From Methylomonas aurea (GTDB lineage Bacteria; Pseudomonadota; Gammaproteobacteria; Methylococcales; Methylomonadaceae): a stretch of 64,000 nucleotides of DNA. Positions 17,563 to 26,052 of this stretch are shown here, piece by piece. The position numbers and the translations under genes were made by a program. Within the stretch, counting starts at the first letter, position 1. Each line of letters begins with the position of its first letter. A model generated the notes under the pieces. The model was given only the letters and a program-made list of their open reading frames with translations. It did no database searches and was not told the origin of the DNA. The DNA is taken from contig NZ_JANIBM010000009.1 in NCBI RefSeq assembly GCF_024505045.1, forward strand, positions 62,001 through 126,000. The letters are read 5' to 3'.

Positions 17563-18195
17563 ATGTCGCAACAACCTAACCCACAGACCTTGGTGCGCCA
17601 AAGCCTGGCTTTCGTTAAAACTTCGTTCAACCATGTCCTGATTGGGATTCTGGCGCTATTGCCGGTTTACATCGTGGTGCAGATCTTCGTCTGGCTGGTT
17701 GATTTCGTGCTGCAGACCGTCTTCGACATCAGGGGATGGATAGGGCACTACTGGCTGGCTGCGGTCGTTTTCGCCGCGGTCTACGCGTTGTTGGCATACA
17801 TCGGCAATGAGATTGCCAAGCACAGGCAGTCGTTGGTTATCTCGCTGTTCGATATGCTGATCGAGCGGGTGCCGTTCCTGCGCGGCGTTTACCGGGTCAG
17901 CAAGAAAGTGATCGAAATGTTTCGCGGCCAGGGCGAGCAGCGGATACGCGAAGTGGTGTATGTGGAATATCCCAAGGACGGCGTCTGGGTGCCGGCCTAC
18001 GTCACCAATCGCGAGGGCAACCGTTATGTACTTTATATTCCGACTTCGCCCAATCCGACCAACGGCTTCACCGTGATTGTCCACGAATCGAAGGTGGTGA
18101 AATCGGCACTGAATTTGGAGGACGTCACCAGTTTCGTGGTCAGCGTCGGTTCGGATTTTCCGAAGTCCTACGAATCGCTGACTTTACCTCGGTAA
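17563..18195 (+). CDS. DUF502 family inner-membrane protein
   Basis: This 210-aa protein has two strong transmembrane stretches (HVLIGILALLPVYIVVQIFV and HYWLAAVVFAAVYALLAYIG) in the first third, followed by a soluble domain with RVPFLRGVYRVSKKVIEMF and VYVEYPKDGVWVPAYVTNR, the pattern of the DUF502 family. The function of the family is not established. I chose ATG 17563, which follows GAGGAGAG; a longer frame from 17530 lacks a good start. It is divergent from the Anbu gene. It is often found as a stand-alone gene in proteobacteria, so the link to the Anbu locus is only positional. Confidence 0.85.
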   Translation: MSQQPNPQTLVRQSLAFVKTSFNHVLIGILALLPVYIVVQIFVWLVDFVLQTVFDIRGWIGHYWLAAVVFAAVYALLAYIGNEIAKHRQSLVISLFDMLIERVPFLRGVYRVSKKVIEMFRGQGEQRIREVVYVEYPKDGVWVPAYVTNREGNRYVLYIPTSPNPTNGFTVIVHESKVVKSALNLEDVTSFVVSVGSDFPKSYESLTLPR

Positions 18196-18299
18196 GCGCA
18201 GGAAAATCCCGCGGTCTCAGGGCTATGCTTTACCGCCGACCGGCGTATGGGAACAGGCGTGAAGTCAGGCCGGGGCACTGCCGGCAGCCGTTTGCGAAG

Positions 18300-18935
18300 A
18301 TGCTGCGCCGTATCGCCTGCCTGTTCGGTGCGCTGCTGCTCGGCGCGGCGTGCTCGGCGCCGCAGAAACCGTTGCCCGCGGCCGCTGAACCGACGCTGCC
18401 GGTTTATCTGGTCGGCCACGGCTGGCATGCCGGTATTGCCGTGCCACGCACCGATTTGCTGCCCGAGGCCGCCGATTTTCCCGGCGCGGATTATCTGGAA
18501 TTCGGTTGGGGCGACCGGGAGTATTACCAGGCCGGCGATCCCGGTGTCGGGCTGTTACTGCAGGCCGCATGCTGTTCCGCGGGCGGCGTGCTGCATGTCG
18601 CCGGTGTGCAGGGCGACATCGGCCGGCGTTTCGCCGGATTGGAGACGGTCAGGCTGGAAATTCCGCGTAGCGGTTTCGTAGCGCTGGTGGCCTTCATTCG
18701 CGCCAGTTTCCAACGCGATGCGGGGGCGGCCAAAGCCTTGCCGCTGCGGCGCGGCTCGACTGCGGCCAGTTGGTTTTATCCGGCCGCCGGCGGCTTTCAT
18801 CTGTTCAACAACTGCAATACCTGGGTGGCCCGCGGCCTGGAAGCCGCGGGATATTCCCTGGGTTGGCCGTTGCCGTTCACGACCGGCCAGTTGCTGGCGC
18901 GGGCACGGCGGCTGGAAGCGGCCGCGCCGCCTTAG
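18300..18935 (+). CDS. DUF2459 (TIGR02117-type) lipoprotein
   Basis: This 211-aa protein starts MLRRIACLFGALLLGAACSA, a lipoprotein signal with lipobox GAAC, so it should be anchored in the envelope. The mature part contains VYLVGHGWHAGI, DYLEFGWGDREYYQAG and FNNCNTWVARGLEAAG, the conserved blocks of the DUF2459 family. The H, the acidic-Trp block and the NNC block suggest a papain-like (NlpC/DUF830-type) hydrolase fold, but this is inference. The start at 18300 was chosen because it begins the signal peptide; an earlier in-frame ATG at 18225 would place a long basic leader before it. Confidence 0.82.
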   Translation: MLRRIACLFGALLLGAACSAPQKPLPAAAEPTLPVYLVGHGWHAGIAVPRTDLLPEAADFPGADYLEFGWGDREYYQAGDPGVGLLLQAACCSAGGVLHVAGVQGDIGRRFAGLETVRLEIPRSGFVALVAFIRASFQRDAGAAKALPLRRGSTAASWFYPAAGGFHLFNNCNTWVARGLEAAGYSLGWPLPFTTGQLLARARRLEAAAPP

Positions 18936-18974
18936 CTGCGCCCGTTTGCGGCGGTCGGGTCCGAAGTCCGGCCG

Positions 18975-20195
18975 TCAAAACACGATGTCGTCATCGGCCG
19001 CGATTTGTAAGGTCTGCTTGGTTTCCTGCACGGTGCTCTCGCGGGTTTTGTCCAGGTAGCTTTTGGCCTTGTCGATTTCCGTGCTCAGCGAGGCCACGGT
19101 TTGTTTCATGTTGGCGAGGGCTTCCAGTTTGTAATTGGCCACCATGTCCATCGTGTCGTAGATGTTTTTGAAGGCCACGGCCAGTTGGTCCAGGCTGACC
19201 GCCGCCGCGCCGGCTTGGTGCTGAATCTGCCCGGCTTGCTGCTTGAGCAGCGCCGAGGTGGATTCGATCAGATTGCCGGTGGTGGCACGCAGCGCGCCGA
19301 TCTGATCCAACACCAGCTTTTGGTTAGCCAGCGCTTGCGCCACGATCACGGCGGTGCGCAAGGCGGAGATGGTGGTGGTCGTGGCCCGGTCGACGCCCTT
19401 GATCAATTCCAGATTGTTCTTGCGGATCAGATCCATCGCCAGATAACCCTGGATGGTCACGGCGAGCTGGGTCATCAAATCCTGCACCTTCTGCCGCAAG
19501 TAAAACAGCAGTTCTTCGCGAATGATACGCGCCTTTTCCGGGTCGGCCGGCTCGATCTCGGCCAGCTTGGCTTCCAGCGCCGCGTCGATGCTGCGGCCGA
19601 CGTGGATGTATTGCTCCAGCTTTTCCATGGTGTGCCAGGCGTTGACTTTCTCTTCTTCGATGGCGGCGTTGTCCTTGCGCAGTTCGTCCTGGCCGCCGTA
19701 AAGGGCGACGATGATGGCATCGATATGCTGCTGCGCCGATTGGTATTGCTGGAAATAGTCGTGCAGCCGGTTGCCCCACGGAATCAAGCCCAGCAATTTG
19801 CGCGGTTGCAGCAAGTCGCCTTGGCGAGTGGGATCGAGCGCTTCCACCTGATTGCGCAGATCGACCAGCGAACGCGAAATTTTCGAGCCCTCGTTGAACA
19901 CGCCGGCATCCAGCGCTTGCGCCGGACGCGCCAGCAGGCGGTTGGAAATGGCGGCGGCTTCCTTAATTTCGCCGGCGCCAAGCTGGTGAACGCTGTCCAC
20001 CTTGGCCTTGAAGGCCGGGCTTTGGCTGGACTCGGCCAACACCGTATCGATGAATTCGGCGACGCGCTGGTCCAGCTTGGCCACGGTTTCGGCCGGCAGC
20101 TTGACCATGGAAACCGCTTGCTCCTTGGCGATCGGCAACACCGGGCCCGCTGCGGTCAGCGTTTCCGGCGGGGTCAATTCGGGGGTATTGCTCAT
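18975..20195 (-). CDS. TelA/YaaN-family toxic anion resistance protein
   Basis: This 406-aa, almost entirely alpha-helical soluble protein belongs to the TelA family, seen from LLGLIPWGNRLHDYFQQYQSAQ, the long coiled segment around EKLEQYIHVGRSIDAALEAK, and the LVLDQIGALRATTGNLIE block. TelA proteins are linked to tellurite, colicin and antibiotic tolerance and are often near envelope-stress genes; the molecular role is unclear. ATG 20195 follows a clear GGGAG. It is divergent from the PspC-domain gene at 20421, an arrangement that suggests a joint response to membrane stress. Confidence 0.9.
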   Translation of the reverse strand: MSNTPELTPPETLTAAGPVLPIAKEQAVSMVKLPAETVAKLDQRVAEFIDTVLAESSQSPAFKAKVDSVHQLGAGEIKEAAAISNRLLARPAQALDAGVFNEGSKISRSLVDLRNQVEALDPTRQGDLLQPRKLLGLIPWGNRLHDYFQQYQSAQQHIDAIIVALYGGQDELRKDNAAIEEEKVNAWHTMEKLEQYIHVGRSIDAALEAKLAEIEPADPEKARIIREELLFYLRQKVQDLMTQLAVTIQGYLAMDLIRKNNLELIKGVDRATTTTISALRTAVIVAQALANQKLVLDQIGALRATTGNLIESTSALLKQQAGQIQHQAGAAAVSLDQLAVAFKNIYDTMDMVANYKLEALANMKQTVASLSTEIDKAKSYLDKTRESTVQETKQTLQIAADDDIVF

Positions 20196-20420
20196 CGTGG
20201 GTCTCCCTGGTGCTGTCGTTAATTGTGGGCGGGTTCGGAACCGGATTGCTAATGCCGATCTGCGTCGGGAACGAGAACCCGGCGGCGCGAACTATCATAA
20301 CTCGGATTGGAGTAGCGCCAGATTGCGCGCGCTATCGGGGCCAGTTCGGATCGGCTGGCGAATTGGGGTATGATCGGCTTTCCACCCGTCTCGCTAACAT
20401 CCAACTTTATTGAGGGCGCC

Positions 20421-21473
20421 ATGCCATTATTCCCGGAAGCTTCCGCAACCCGCAAACTCGAGCGCGATCTCGACCGGCGCAGGTTGGGCGGCGTCTGCAG
20501 CGGTTTGGCGCGTTATACCGGTTTTAGCGTCAGCGCCGTGCGTTTTATTTTTCTCGGTTCGGTGTTTTTCAGTTTCAGTCTGACGTTCTGGCTTTACCTG
20601 GCGTTATGGATCGTATTGCCGGGGCGACGGTCGTCGGTATCGGAACTGTCCTGGCGCCTCCAGCGCAAGGCCCGGCGCCTGGAAAAACTGATCGAGACGA
20701 CCCAGGCCCGCTTGCGTCGACCAGCGGTGCGGTCCGCGCTGGAGCGTACCCATCAGTTGGTCCTTAGCCTGCTGCCGGATTTCGACGGCCTGTCCAATCG
20801 CAACCGTGCTGAACTGGCCGCGGCAAAACACGCGGTATTGGAACAGTTGCCGACTATGCTAGAACACTACCTGCGTCTGTCGCCGTCCTATCCGGAACAG
20901 GCGGGTGGGGCCGCGGCTGAAGAGCGGTTGGGCCAGGAGTTGCAACGCCTGGAAACGCAGTTGCGCGGGGCGGCGGAAACGCTTTATTACCGGCGGATCG
21001 AGGAAGCCGCGGCAAATTCCACTGCCGACCATTCCGCAGAACAGCATGTCGTTCCGTTGCCGATCCGTCAGCAACTGGAATCCTTGCAGCGCCGCGTCGC
21101 CGGCAGGGTCGACGACGAGGTGGAGCGCAAAATCGCCGGCATCGTCGATACCTTGCTGACGCTATTGTCGCGCCTGCCGCAAACCGCCGCCGCCACCGAT
21201 CCGGACCATTACAACCTGCAGCAAATCGCCCACGACTATCTGCCCGGCGCGATCGAACGCTACCTGGCCCTGCCGCCCGAGCTGGCTCGCACCGAACCGG
21301 TGAACCAGGGCATGACCGCGCATGCCTTATTGGCGGAACAACTGGACTTGCTCGACCGCTCGCTGCATAGCATGCTGACCAGCCTGTATCGGCGCGACGC
21401 CCAAGGCCTGTCGATCCACGGCCGCTTCCTGCGCGACAAATTTGTGGAACATCCCGACGATTGGTCGACATAA
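20421..21473 (+). CDS. PspC-domain membrane protein with long helical C-terminus
   Basis: The first 75 residues are a PspC domain: RRRLGGVCSGLARYTGFSVSAVR, then a hydrophobic hairpin (FIFLGSVFFSFSLTFWLYLAL) ending WIVLPGR. The remaining 270 residues are charged, helical and cytoplasmic, with repeated LxxLExxL patterns, and match no domain I recognise. Total length is 350 aa, far longer than a stand-alone PspC of about 120. PspC proteins sense or mediate envelope stress. The ATG at 20421 has GAGGG before it; an upstream start at 20370 has no support. It is divergent from telA and followed by the diacylglycerol kinase gene after 61 bases. Confidence 0.85.
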   Translation: MPLFPEASATRKLERDLDRRRLGGVCSGLARYTGFSVSAVRFIFLGSVFFSFSLTFWLYLALWIVLPGRRSSVSELSWRLQRKARRLEKLIETTQARLRRPAVRSALERTHQLVLSLLPDFDGLSNRNRAELAAAKHAVLEQLPTMLEHYLRLSPSYPEQAGGAAAEERLGQELQRLETQLRGAAETLYYRRIEEAAANSTADHSAEQHVVPLPIRQQLESLQRRVAGRVDDEVERKIAGIVDTLLTLLSRLPQTAAATDPDHYNLQQIAHDYLPGAIERYLALPPELARTEPVNQGMTAHALLAEQLDLLDRSLHSMLTSLYRRDAQGLSIHGRFLRDKFVEHPDDWST

Positions 21474-21534
21474 ATTCGCAGTCGCCACGGTTTATCGCAA
21501 ATCTCATCAACGTTTCAGGTGACTCGGAAAACGC

Positions 21535-21921
21535 ATGCGCAATAAATTTTTAAACACCGGCCAACCGGGCTACCACCCGCTACGCAAAATCAAGGTGTGT
21601 CTGTCCGGCTTGCGTTACGCCGTTGTTTATGACTTTAGCGTTGCCTACAAATGCGTGCTGTCGGTGCCGGTATTGGCCGCATGTTTTTACTACCGGCAAT
21701 GGCTCGATTTTTTGTCGGTGTTTGCCGCGACCGGATTGATGCTGATCGCGGAAATGTTCAACACCACAATCGAAGCGCTGTGCGATTTCGTCGAATCCGG
21801 CCATAACGACAAAATTGGTATCATCAAGGACATCTCCGCCGCCGCCACCGGCATTGCCATATTGATCTGGATTGCGGTTATCGGCGTGGAATTGAACAGG
21901 CTATGGCAGGCGTTGACCTGA
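21535..21921 (+). CDS. Diacylglycerol kinase / undecaprenol kinase family (DgkA)
   Basis: This 128-aa membrane protein has three hydrophobic helices and the DgkA signature around AEMFNTTIEALCDFVESG then KIGIIKDISAAATGIA (family form: N-AIE-VVD, then AKD-GSAAV). DgkA-type enzymes phosphorylate diacylglycerol or undecaprenol at the inner membrane, recycling lipids from envelope polymer synthesis. The residues in the second motif are not a perfect match (IIKDIS for AKDMG), so the substrate is uncertain. It follows the PspC gene on the same strand. Confidence 0.85.
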   Translation: MRNKFLNTGQPGYHPLRKIKVCLSGLRYAVVYDFSVAYKCVLSVPVLAACFYYRQWLDFLSVFAATGLMLIAEMFNTTIEALCDFVESGHNDKIGIIKDISAAATGIAILIWIAVIGVELNRLWQALT

Positions 21922-22006
21922 GCCGCGCTTAGTTTGCGCATGCAGGCCGACGCTTCACCTACCGGTTTTCCAATCGGTACCGGCTTCGTTTAGCATAGCG
22001 CCGACT

Positions 22007-22266
22007 TTGCTTGAGCGGTTCAAGCAGAAACCCAGGAATCTTCACGCGGCAAAATTCTACGCAACATTGCAGCGAGACAAAGCGCGGATTCTGGCGATTG
22101 CACGGCATTGCCATGCCCACAATGCTCGCGTCTTCGGTTCGGTCGTGCGAGGTGAAGGACGTGACGCCAGCGACTGTTGGATCAGGTTGGGCTGATAGCG
22201 GCGCTTTCAAACGAACTGGGCCGTAAGGTCGATGTGATTAGCGAGCGCTCAATGGTTCGCGACTAG
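22007..22266 (+). pseudogene. Degraded MNT-type nucleotidyltransferase (MntA-like) gene
   Basis: The frame from about 22055 reads ...ARVFGSVVRGEGRDASD, the GSxxRGxxxxSD motif of minimal nucleotidyltransferases (antitoxin partner of HepT-like toxins). Right after it the expected D-x-D-L-L-V catalytic acidic pair is missing and the frame stops at 22195. In another frame the end of the same fold continues as GLIAALSNELGRKVDVISERSMVRD and stops at 22264-22266. So a deletion of roughly ten codons plus a frameshift has removed the active site. The only possible start is a TTG. No HepT-like partner is seen next to it. Confidence 0.72.
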
Positions 22267-22600
22267 GTCGGCTCTTAAATTCATCACACCAATCCACCGC
22301 AACTCAACATTGGCAGACGGCTTATGACTTCCGGTCGCCATTTCCTGAAATACTTACAGGCCGCAACATGGCCGACAATAACCGCAAATTTCAAAACAAC
22401 CGCAACCCGGGCCTTTTATCGAACCAGCCGGCTCCGCTGGGCATTGCTGCACATTCCTTACTGTCCTGGTGTACGGCGCTTCGAAAACCGGCCATTGTTA
22501 GCTTAACCCGCAACGAACCCAGGCGGCGGCTGTTAGGTCAGCCGGATTTTTATTCATTCGTTTTGGGGGGACTCAGATGTAGGCGTCACTTATTCACAAA
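22267..22600. other. Intergenic 334 bp after the nucleotidyltransferase remnant
   Basis: Nothing here translates into a protein I can support. The stretch lies between the pseudogene and the 3' end of the histidine-kinase gene and is less GC-rich than its neighbours. It may be decaying sequence from the same lost module. No inverted terminal repeats were noticed. Confidence 0.45.
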
Positions 22601-24457
22601 CTACGCGCGGTTGGCCGAGCTTTCTGGACAGCATTTTTTAATATAGCTCATCTCGGCGGATGCCGGCAGCAGTCGGCTGAGGAGGATATACAGGGCTTCC
22701 GGCTCGAGCGGTTTATGTAAAACCAGATAACCTTCCTGTTCGGCTTGGGCTAGGGCCGGGGAATCGAACTCGCCGCTGATCATGGCTCCGGCGGCTTCCG
22801 GGCAACGCTCCAGCAGGGCTTGCAATAATTCAAAGCCGCTCTCGCCGGAGCGCAGGCGCTGGTCGCAGAAAACGGCGTCCGGTGTGAATCCCGCCTCCAC
22901 TGCCGCGAAAGCTTCGTTGGCCGAAGCAACGCATACGGCGCTGATGCCCCAGGCGCAGAGTAAAGATTCCCAGGCGCTGCGCACTTGCGGCTCGTCGTCG
23001 ATTACCAGGCAGCAGCCTTGCAACAGGGTATCGCCGCCCACGGGGAAGAGGGAGCGGTCGCGCACCGATGCGCGGCGCTCGTTTACTTCGGCTGCCGGCA
23101 ATCGCAACCAAAAGCGGGAGCCCAAGCCTTCCCGCGAATTCAGTCCCTGGCTGGCGCCCATCAGGTCGGCGCAGCGGGCCACCACCGCCAATCCCAGGCC
23201 ATGGCCGGCATTGTCGATGCGCCAGGCGTGTTCCGGGCGGAAAAACGGCGAGTACACCCGCTGCCGATCGGCTTCGGCGATACCGACCCCGGTATCCCAA
23301 ACTTCGAATTGCCATTGTCCGGCGCGGCGGCGCACCGCCATCAGCACGCCTCCGCGCTGGGTGTAGCGCAAGGCGTTCTGCATCAGGTTGATCATCGATT
23401 GCCGCAGCAGCAGCGGGTCGGCGTTGACTAGGGCCTTGCCACGGCTGGTTCTTAGCCGCAACTGGATATTGCGGGCCAGGGCTTCTTCCCTAAATAAGGT
23501 AGCGATGTCGGCCATTAGCGGGTCCATGGCTACCGGTTGCAATTGCACCGGTTGGGCGCCGAGTTCGATCCTGGACAAGTCGAGCAAGGAATTGAACATC
23601 TGGGTCACGGACTGCACGCTTTGCCGCAAATCCAGCAGGGCCGGGCGCAAGGCCGGGTCGCGGTTACGCCGCGAGATCGACTCAATCAAAAAACTCATCG
23701 CGTGCACCGGCTGGCGCAGGTCGTGGGCGGCCGTGGTCAGGAACCGGTTTTTGGCATACAGGGCTGCCTCCGCTTGTTCTTTGGCTCGTCGGTAATCCTC
23801 GGCCAGGCGCTTGCTGTCTTCCTCCAGTTTGATCTGTTGCAGGAAGAAGCGGTGGGCAATCGACGAGTGGCGGTGAATGGAGATGATGTAGCTGATACAC
23901 AGCGGCATGATCAAATGCCAGTGCTCGGGAAAGGCCCACGGCGTCAGCAGCGTGCAGCCGCCCCAACCGGCATAAAAAAATCGTTTGAACGCGCTGAATA
24001 CCGGCGATTGGTGGGTGGCGTTGGCAGCCATGACCGCCGCCAGGCTCATGTACAGCAGCAAGGTAAACTCGAACGGCACCCGGCCGGCGATCACGGCCAC
24101 CAATGCTGCCAGACCCAGGCCGTGGATTAGGGCCATGCGCAAGATCACCGGCAGCCATTTGGCGATCGCTGCGGCAGGCTCGGAACGGTCCCGGTCGTGC
24201 CGATAGTTGCGATATTGCAGCCGTACCGCCGTCAAGCCCACGAAATAGGATAGCGTCCAGACCAGCAGGCCCCAGGCGTTTTGGTCCAACTGGTGTTTCC
24301 AATAGACGAAGGGCATGCCGACGAAAGGAATGATGCTAATACCGAACACCAGCCGGTTGTGGGTCATATCCAGCAGGCGGGCTTGGCCTTCCGCTGCCAA
24401 TTCCTCGAAACGTAAGCTGGCATGCCCTGCTGGTTTGCGCTGTGTTGCGGCGGTCAT
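22601..24457 (-). CDS. Hybrid sensor histidine kinase with C-terminal receiver
   Basis: This 618-aa protein has an N-terminal membrane domain of about six helices (residues 30-195), a coiled linker, a HisKA domain with the phospho-accepting His in TTAAHDLRQPVHAMSF, a HATPase domain (QNALRYTQRG, DTGVGIAEADR, GHGLGLAVV) and a C-terminal receiver (CLVIDDEPQV, acceptor Asp in VFCDQRLRSGESGF, Lys in LHKPLEP). The membrane part lacks a sizeable periplasmic loop, so the signal may be sensed in the membrane. Its ATG overlaps the stop of the response-regulator gene as ATGA, so the two are a co-translated pair. Confidence 0.92.
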   Translation of the reverse strand: MTAATQRKPAGHASLRFEELAAEGQARLLDMTHNRLVFGISIIPFVGMPFVYWKHQLDQNAWGLLVWTLSYFVGLTAVRLQYRNYRHDRDRSEPAAAIAKWLPVILRMALIHGLGLAALVAVIAGRVPFEFTLLLYMSLAAVMAANATHQSPVFSAFKRFFYAGWGGCTLLTPWAFPEHWHLIMPLCISYIISIHRHSSIAHRFFLQQIKLEEDSKRLAEDYRRAKEQAEAALYAKNRFLTTAAHDLRQPVHAMSFLIESISRRNRDPALRPALLDLRQSVQSVTQMFNSLLDLSRIELGAQPVQLQPVAMDPLMADIATLFREEALARNIQLRLRTSRGKALVNADPLLLRQSMINLMQNALRYTQRGGVLMAVRRRAGQWQFEVWDTGVGIAEADRQRVYSPFFRPEHAWRIDNAGHGLGLAVVARCADLMGASQGLNSREGLGSRFWLRLPAAEVNERRASVRDRSLFPVGGDTLLQGCCLVIDDEPQVRSAWESLLCAWGISAVCVASANEAFAAVEAGFTPDAVFCDQRLRSGESGFELLQALLERCPEAAGAMISGEFDSPALAQAEQEGYLVLHKPLEPEALYILLSRLLPASAEMSYIKKCCPESSANRA

Positions 24458-25098
24458 GGGTTTTCCAGGCTGCGGCCGCGCATTTTGGTAATGACCTCGA
24501 TCCGGTTCTTCGCGCCAAGCCGTTCCAGGATGCCGGTGACGTGTTCCTTGACCGTGTGTTCTGACAACGACAGATTCAGCGCGATGCGCTTATTCGGCAG
24601 TCCTTTCAACATCATCGCCAGTACTTGACCCTGGCGCGGGGTCAGGCCCAGTTCGGCGGCGGTGACCGGCAACTCTCGAGTCGAAGCCAACGCCGGGGCA
24701 GGCTGGCCCGGGAACCAGGCCTCGCCGGCCATGATCGCCGCCACCGCTTTGGCGAACAGCTCCGGCGCCGCCTGCTTGTGGATGAAGCCGTTGGCGCCGG
24801 CAGCGGCGACTTTTTCGGCGATGGCGCGGTCGTCGTCGGCACTGATGGCGAGCAGGCGCGTGCCGGGTTGCCGCAGTTTGATCTGCGACAGCAGCGGCAA
24901 CGAGACGCCGTCCGGCAGCCAGAAATCGACTACGGCGAGTGCCGGCGGGTTGCGGCTTTCCAGCAACGGCGAAAATTCGGCGATCGTGGTGACCGGTTGG
25001 GCGCGGGCAAAGCTGCAATGCGTCACCAAGAAGTCGGCGATGCCGTGCGCCACCAGCGGATGGTCGTCCACGACCGCCGCCCAAGGCAAATTCTTCAC
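24454..25098 (-). CDS. NarL/LuxR-family response regulator
   Basis: This 214-aa protein has a receiver domain (AVVDDHPLVAHGI, acceptor Asp in LAVVDFWLPDG) and a C-terminal LuxR-type helix-turn-helix (LTPRQGQVLAMMLKGLPNKRIALNLSLSEHTVKEHV). It should bind DNA when phosphorylated by the kinase encoded next. I chose the GTG at 25098 because AAGGGGGG precedes it and the protein then begins directly with the receiver; an ATG at 25149 would add 17 residues and overlap a palindrome. It is divergent from the exported Lcl/PEP-CTERM gene pair, which may be its target. Confidence 0.9.
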   Translation of the reverse strand: MKNLPWAAVVDDHPLVAHGIADFLVTHCSFARAQPVTTIAEFSPLLESRNPPALAVVDFWLPDGVSLPLLSQIKLRQPGTRLLAISADDDRAIAEKVAAAGANGFIHKQAAPELFAKAVAAIMAGEAWFPGQPAPALASTRELPVTAAELGLTPRQGQVLAMMLKGLPNKRIALNLSLSEHTVKEHVTGILERLGAKNRIEVITKMRGRSLENP

Positions 25099-25143
25099 GT
25101 TAATGCCCCCCTTTACGGTGCGATGATGGGTGCAGTCATATAC

Positions 25144-25160
25144 ATGCAAATGATTTGCAT
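25144..25160. promoter_or_regulatory. Perfect 17-bp palindrome, candidate operator
   Basis: The sequence ATGCAAAT-G-ATTTGCAT is a perfect inverted repeat of 8-bp arms around one base. It lies between the response-regulator gene (start 25098, minus) and the Lcl/PEP-CTERM gene (start 25285, plus). A regulator dimer could bind here and control one or both directions. NarL-type regulators often bind inverted heptamers, so self-binding is possible but unproven. Confidence 0.45.
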
Positions 25161-25187
25161 CTTAACAGATTCCAACGCCTATCCTAC

Positions 25188-25210
25188 CCCCACTACGGTG
25201 GGGTTCCACC
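25188..25210 (+). promoter_or_regulatory. Two overlapping, mutually exclusive hairpins in the 5' leader
   Basis: CCCCAC (25188-25193) pairs with GTGGGG (25198-25203) around a TACG tetraloop. GGTGG (25197-25201) can instead pair with CCACC (25206-25210). The two stems share bases and cannot form together. They lie about 75 bases before the first Lcl gene. This could be a leader switch or just GC-rich chance. Confidence 0.25.
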
Positions 25211-25284
25211 GCCGGAACCGGCTACCGATAATGCCGGCAGACCGAAGCGATTTCCATGAATTTTTATTTGATCGGGAGCGATTG

Positions 25285-26052
25285 GTGAGCCCTAAATCGA
25301 TTTGCTTGTGCCTCGCTACCATTGCCATTACGGCAGCGTCCGGCGCCCAAGCCCAATTGTTCGACCGCGGCGGCGGATTGATTTACGACAGTGCGTTGAA
25401 CGTAACCTGGCTCGCCGATGCCAACTATGCCAAAACCAGCGGATTCGACGCCGACGGCAAAATGAGCTGGCCTCATGCGATGGCATGGGTGGCGGGACTC
25501 AGTTATTACGACAGTCTGCGCGGTGTCAGTTACGACGACTGGCGCCTGCCGCGCGTCACCGATTTGGGGCAGGTCGGTTGCGATTACGCCTACAGCGGCA
25601 GCGACTGTGGCTACAACGTTGCGACTACGAGTTCGGAACTGGCTCATCTGTTCTACGGCGATTTTGCCAACAAAGCTTTCGCCGATTCCCGCGGTTTGCA
25701 ACAACCCGGTTACGGTCTGGTCGACGATCCGGCCGATTCCGATGACGAAAGTTTGTTTCGAAATATCGAGTCTTACTATTACTGGACCGCTACTCCCTAC
25801 CAAGGCGGCGCCGGTAATTCGCAGGATTCTGTTTGGTATCTGCATACCGCCACCGGCATGCAGAACTACAGTTCTAAGGGCTTACAGTCTTATGTCTGGG
25901 CGGTGCGCGACGGCGATGTGGCCGCGGTTCCCGATCCTGACAGCTACATTCTGTTCTTATCCGGTCTGGGTTTGGTGTTCTGGCAGCTCCGTCGCCGTAA
26001 CGCCATCGCCAGTCTGAAGTTTTTCAACCACTCTGCAAGGAAAATCTTATGA
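25285..26052 (+). CDS. Exported Lcl/DUF1566-type protein with PEP-CTERM-like tail (copy 1)
   Basis: This 255-aa protein has a signal peptide (ICLCLATIAITAASGAQAQ) and an Lcl C-terminal/DUF1566-like body: LFDRGGGLIYDSALNVTWLADANYAKTSG, then YDDWRLPRVTDLG, YYYWTATPY and YVWAVRDGDVAAVP. It ends with a sorting-like tail: VPDPDSYILFLSGLGLVFW followed by RRR, a PDP variant of the PEP-CTERM signal that exosortases process. Unusually, 17 residues follow the basic cluster. GTG 25285 was chosen because GGGAG lies six bases before it. Its stop overlaps the start of the next gene as ATGA. Likely a cell-surface or secreted protein. Confidence 0.82.
   Translation: MSPKSICLCLATIAITAASGAQAQLFDRGGGLIYDSALNVTWLADANYAKTSGFDADGKMSWPHAMAWVAGLSYYDSLRGVSYDDWRLPRVTDLGQVGCDYAYSGSDCGYNVATTSSELAHLFYGDFANKAFADSRGLQQPGYGLVDDPADSDDESLFRNIESYYYWTATPYQGGAGNSQDSVWYLHTATGMQNYSSKGLQSYVWAVRDGDVAAVPDPDSYILFLSGLGLVFWQLRRRNAIASLKFFNHSARKIL

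Noticed and set aside
19101-20222. 373-codon open frame opposite telA
   Set aside because: Pure antisense shadow of a well-supported gene.
22368-22646. 92-codon plus-strand frame after the nucleotidyltransferase remnant
   Set aside because: It runs into the histidine-kinase gene on the other strand and shows no family resemblance.
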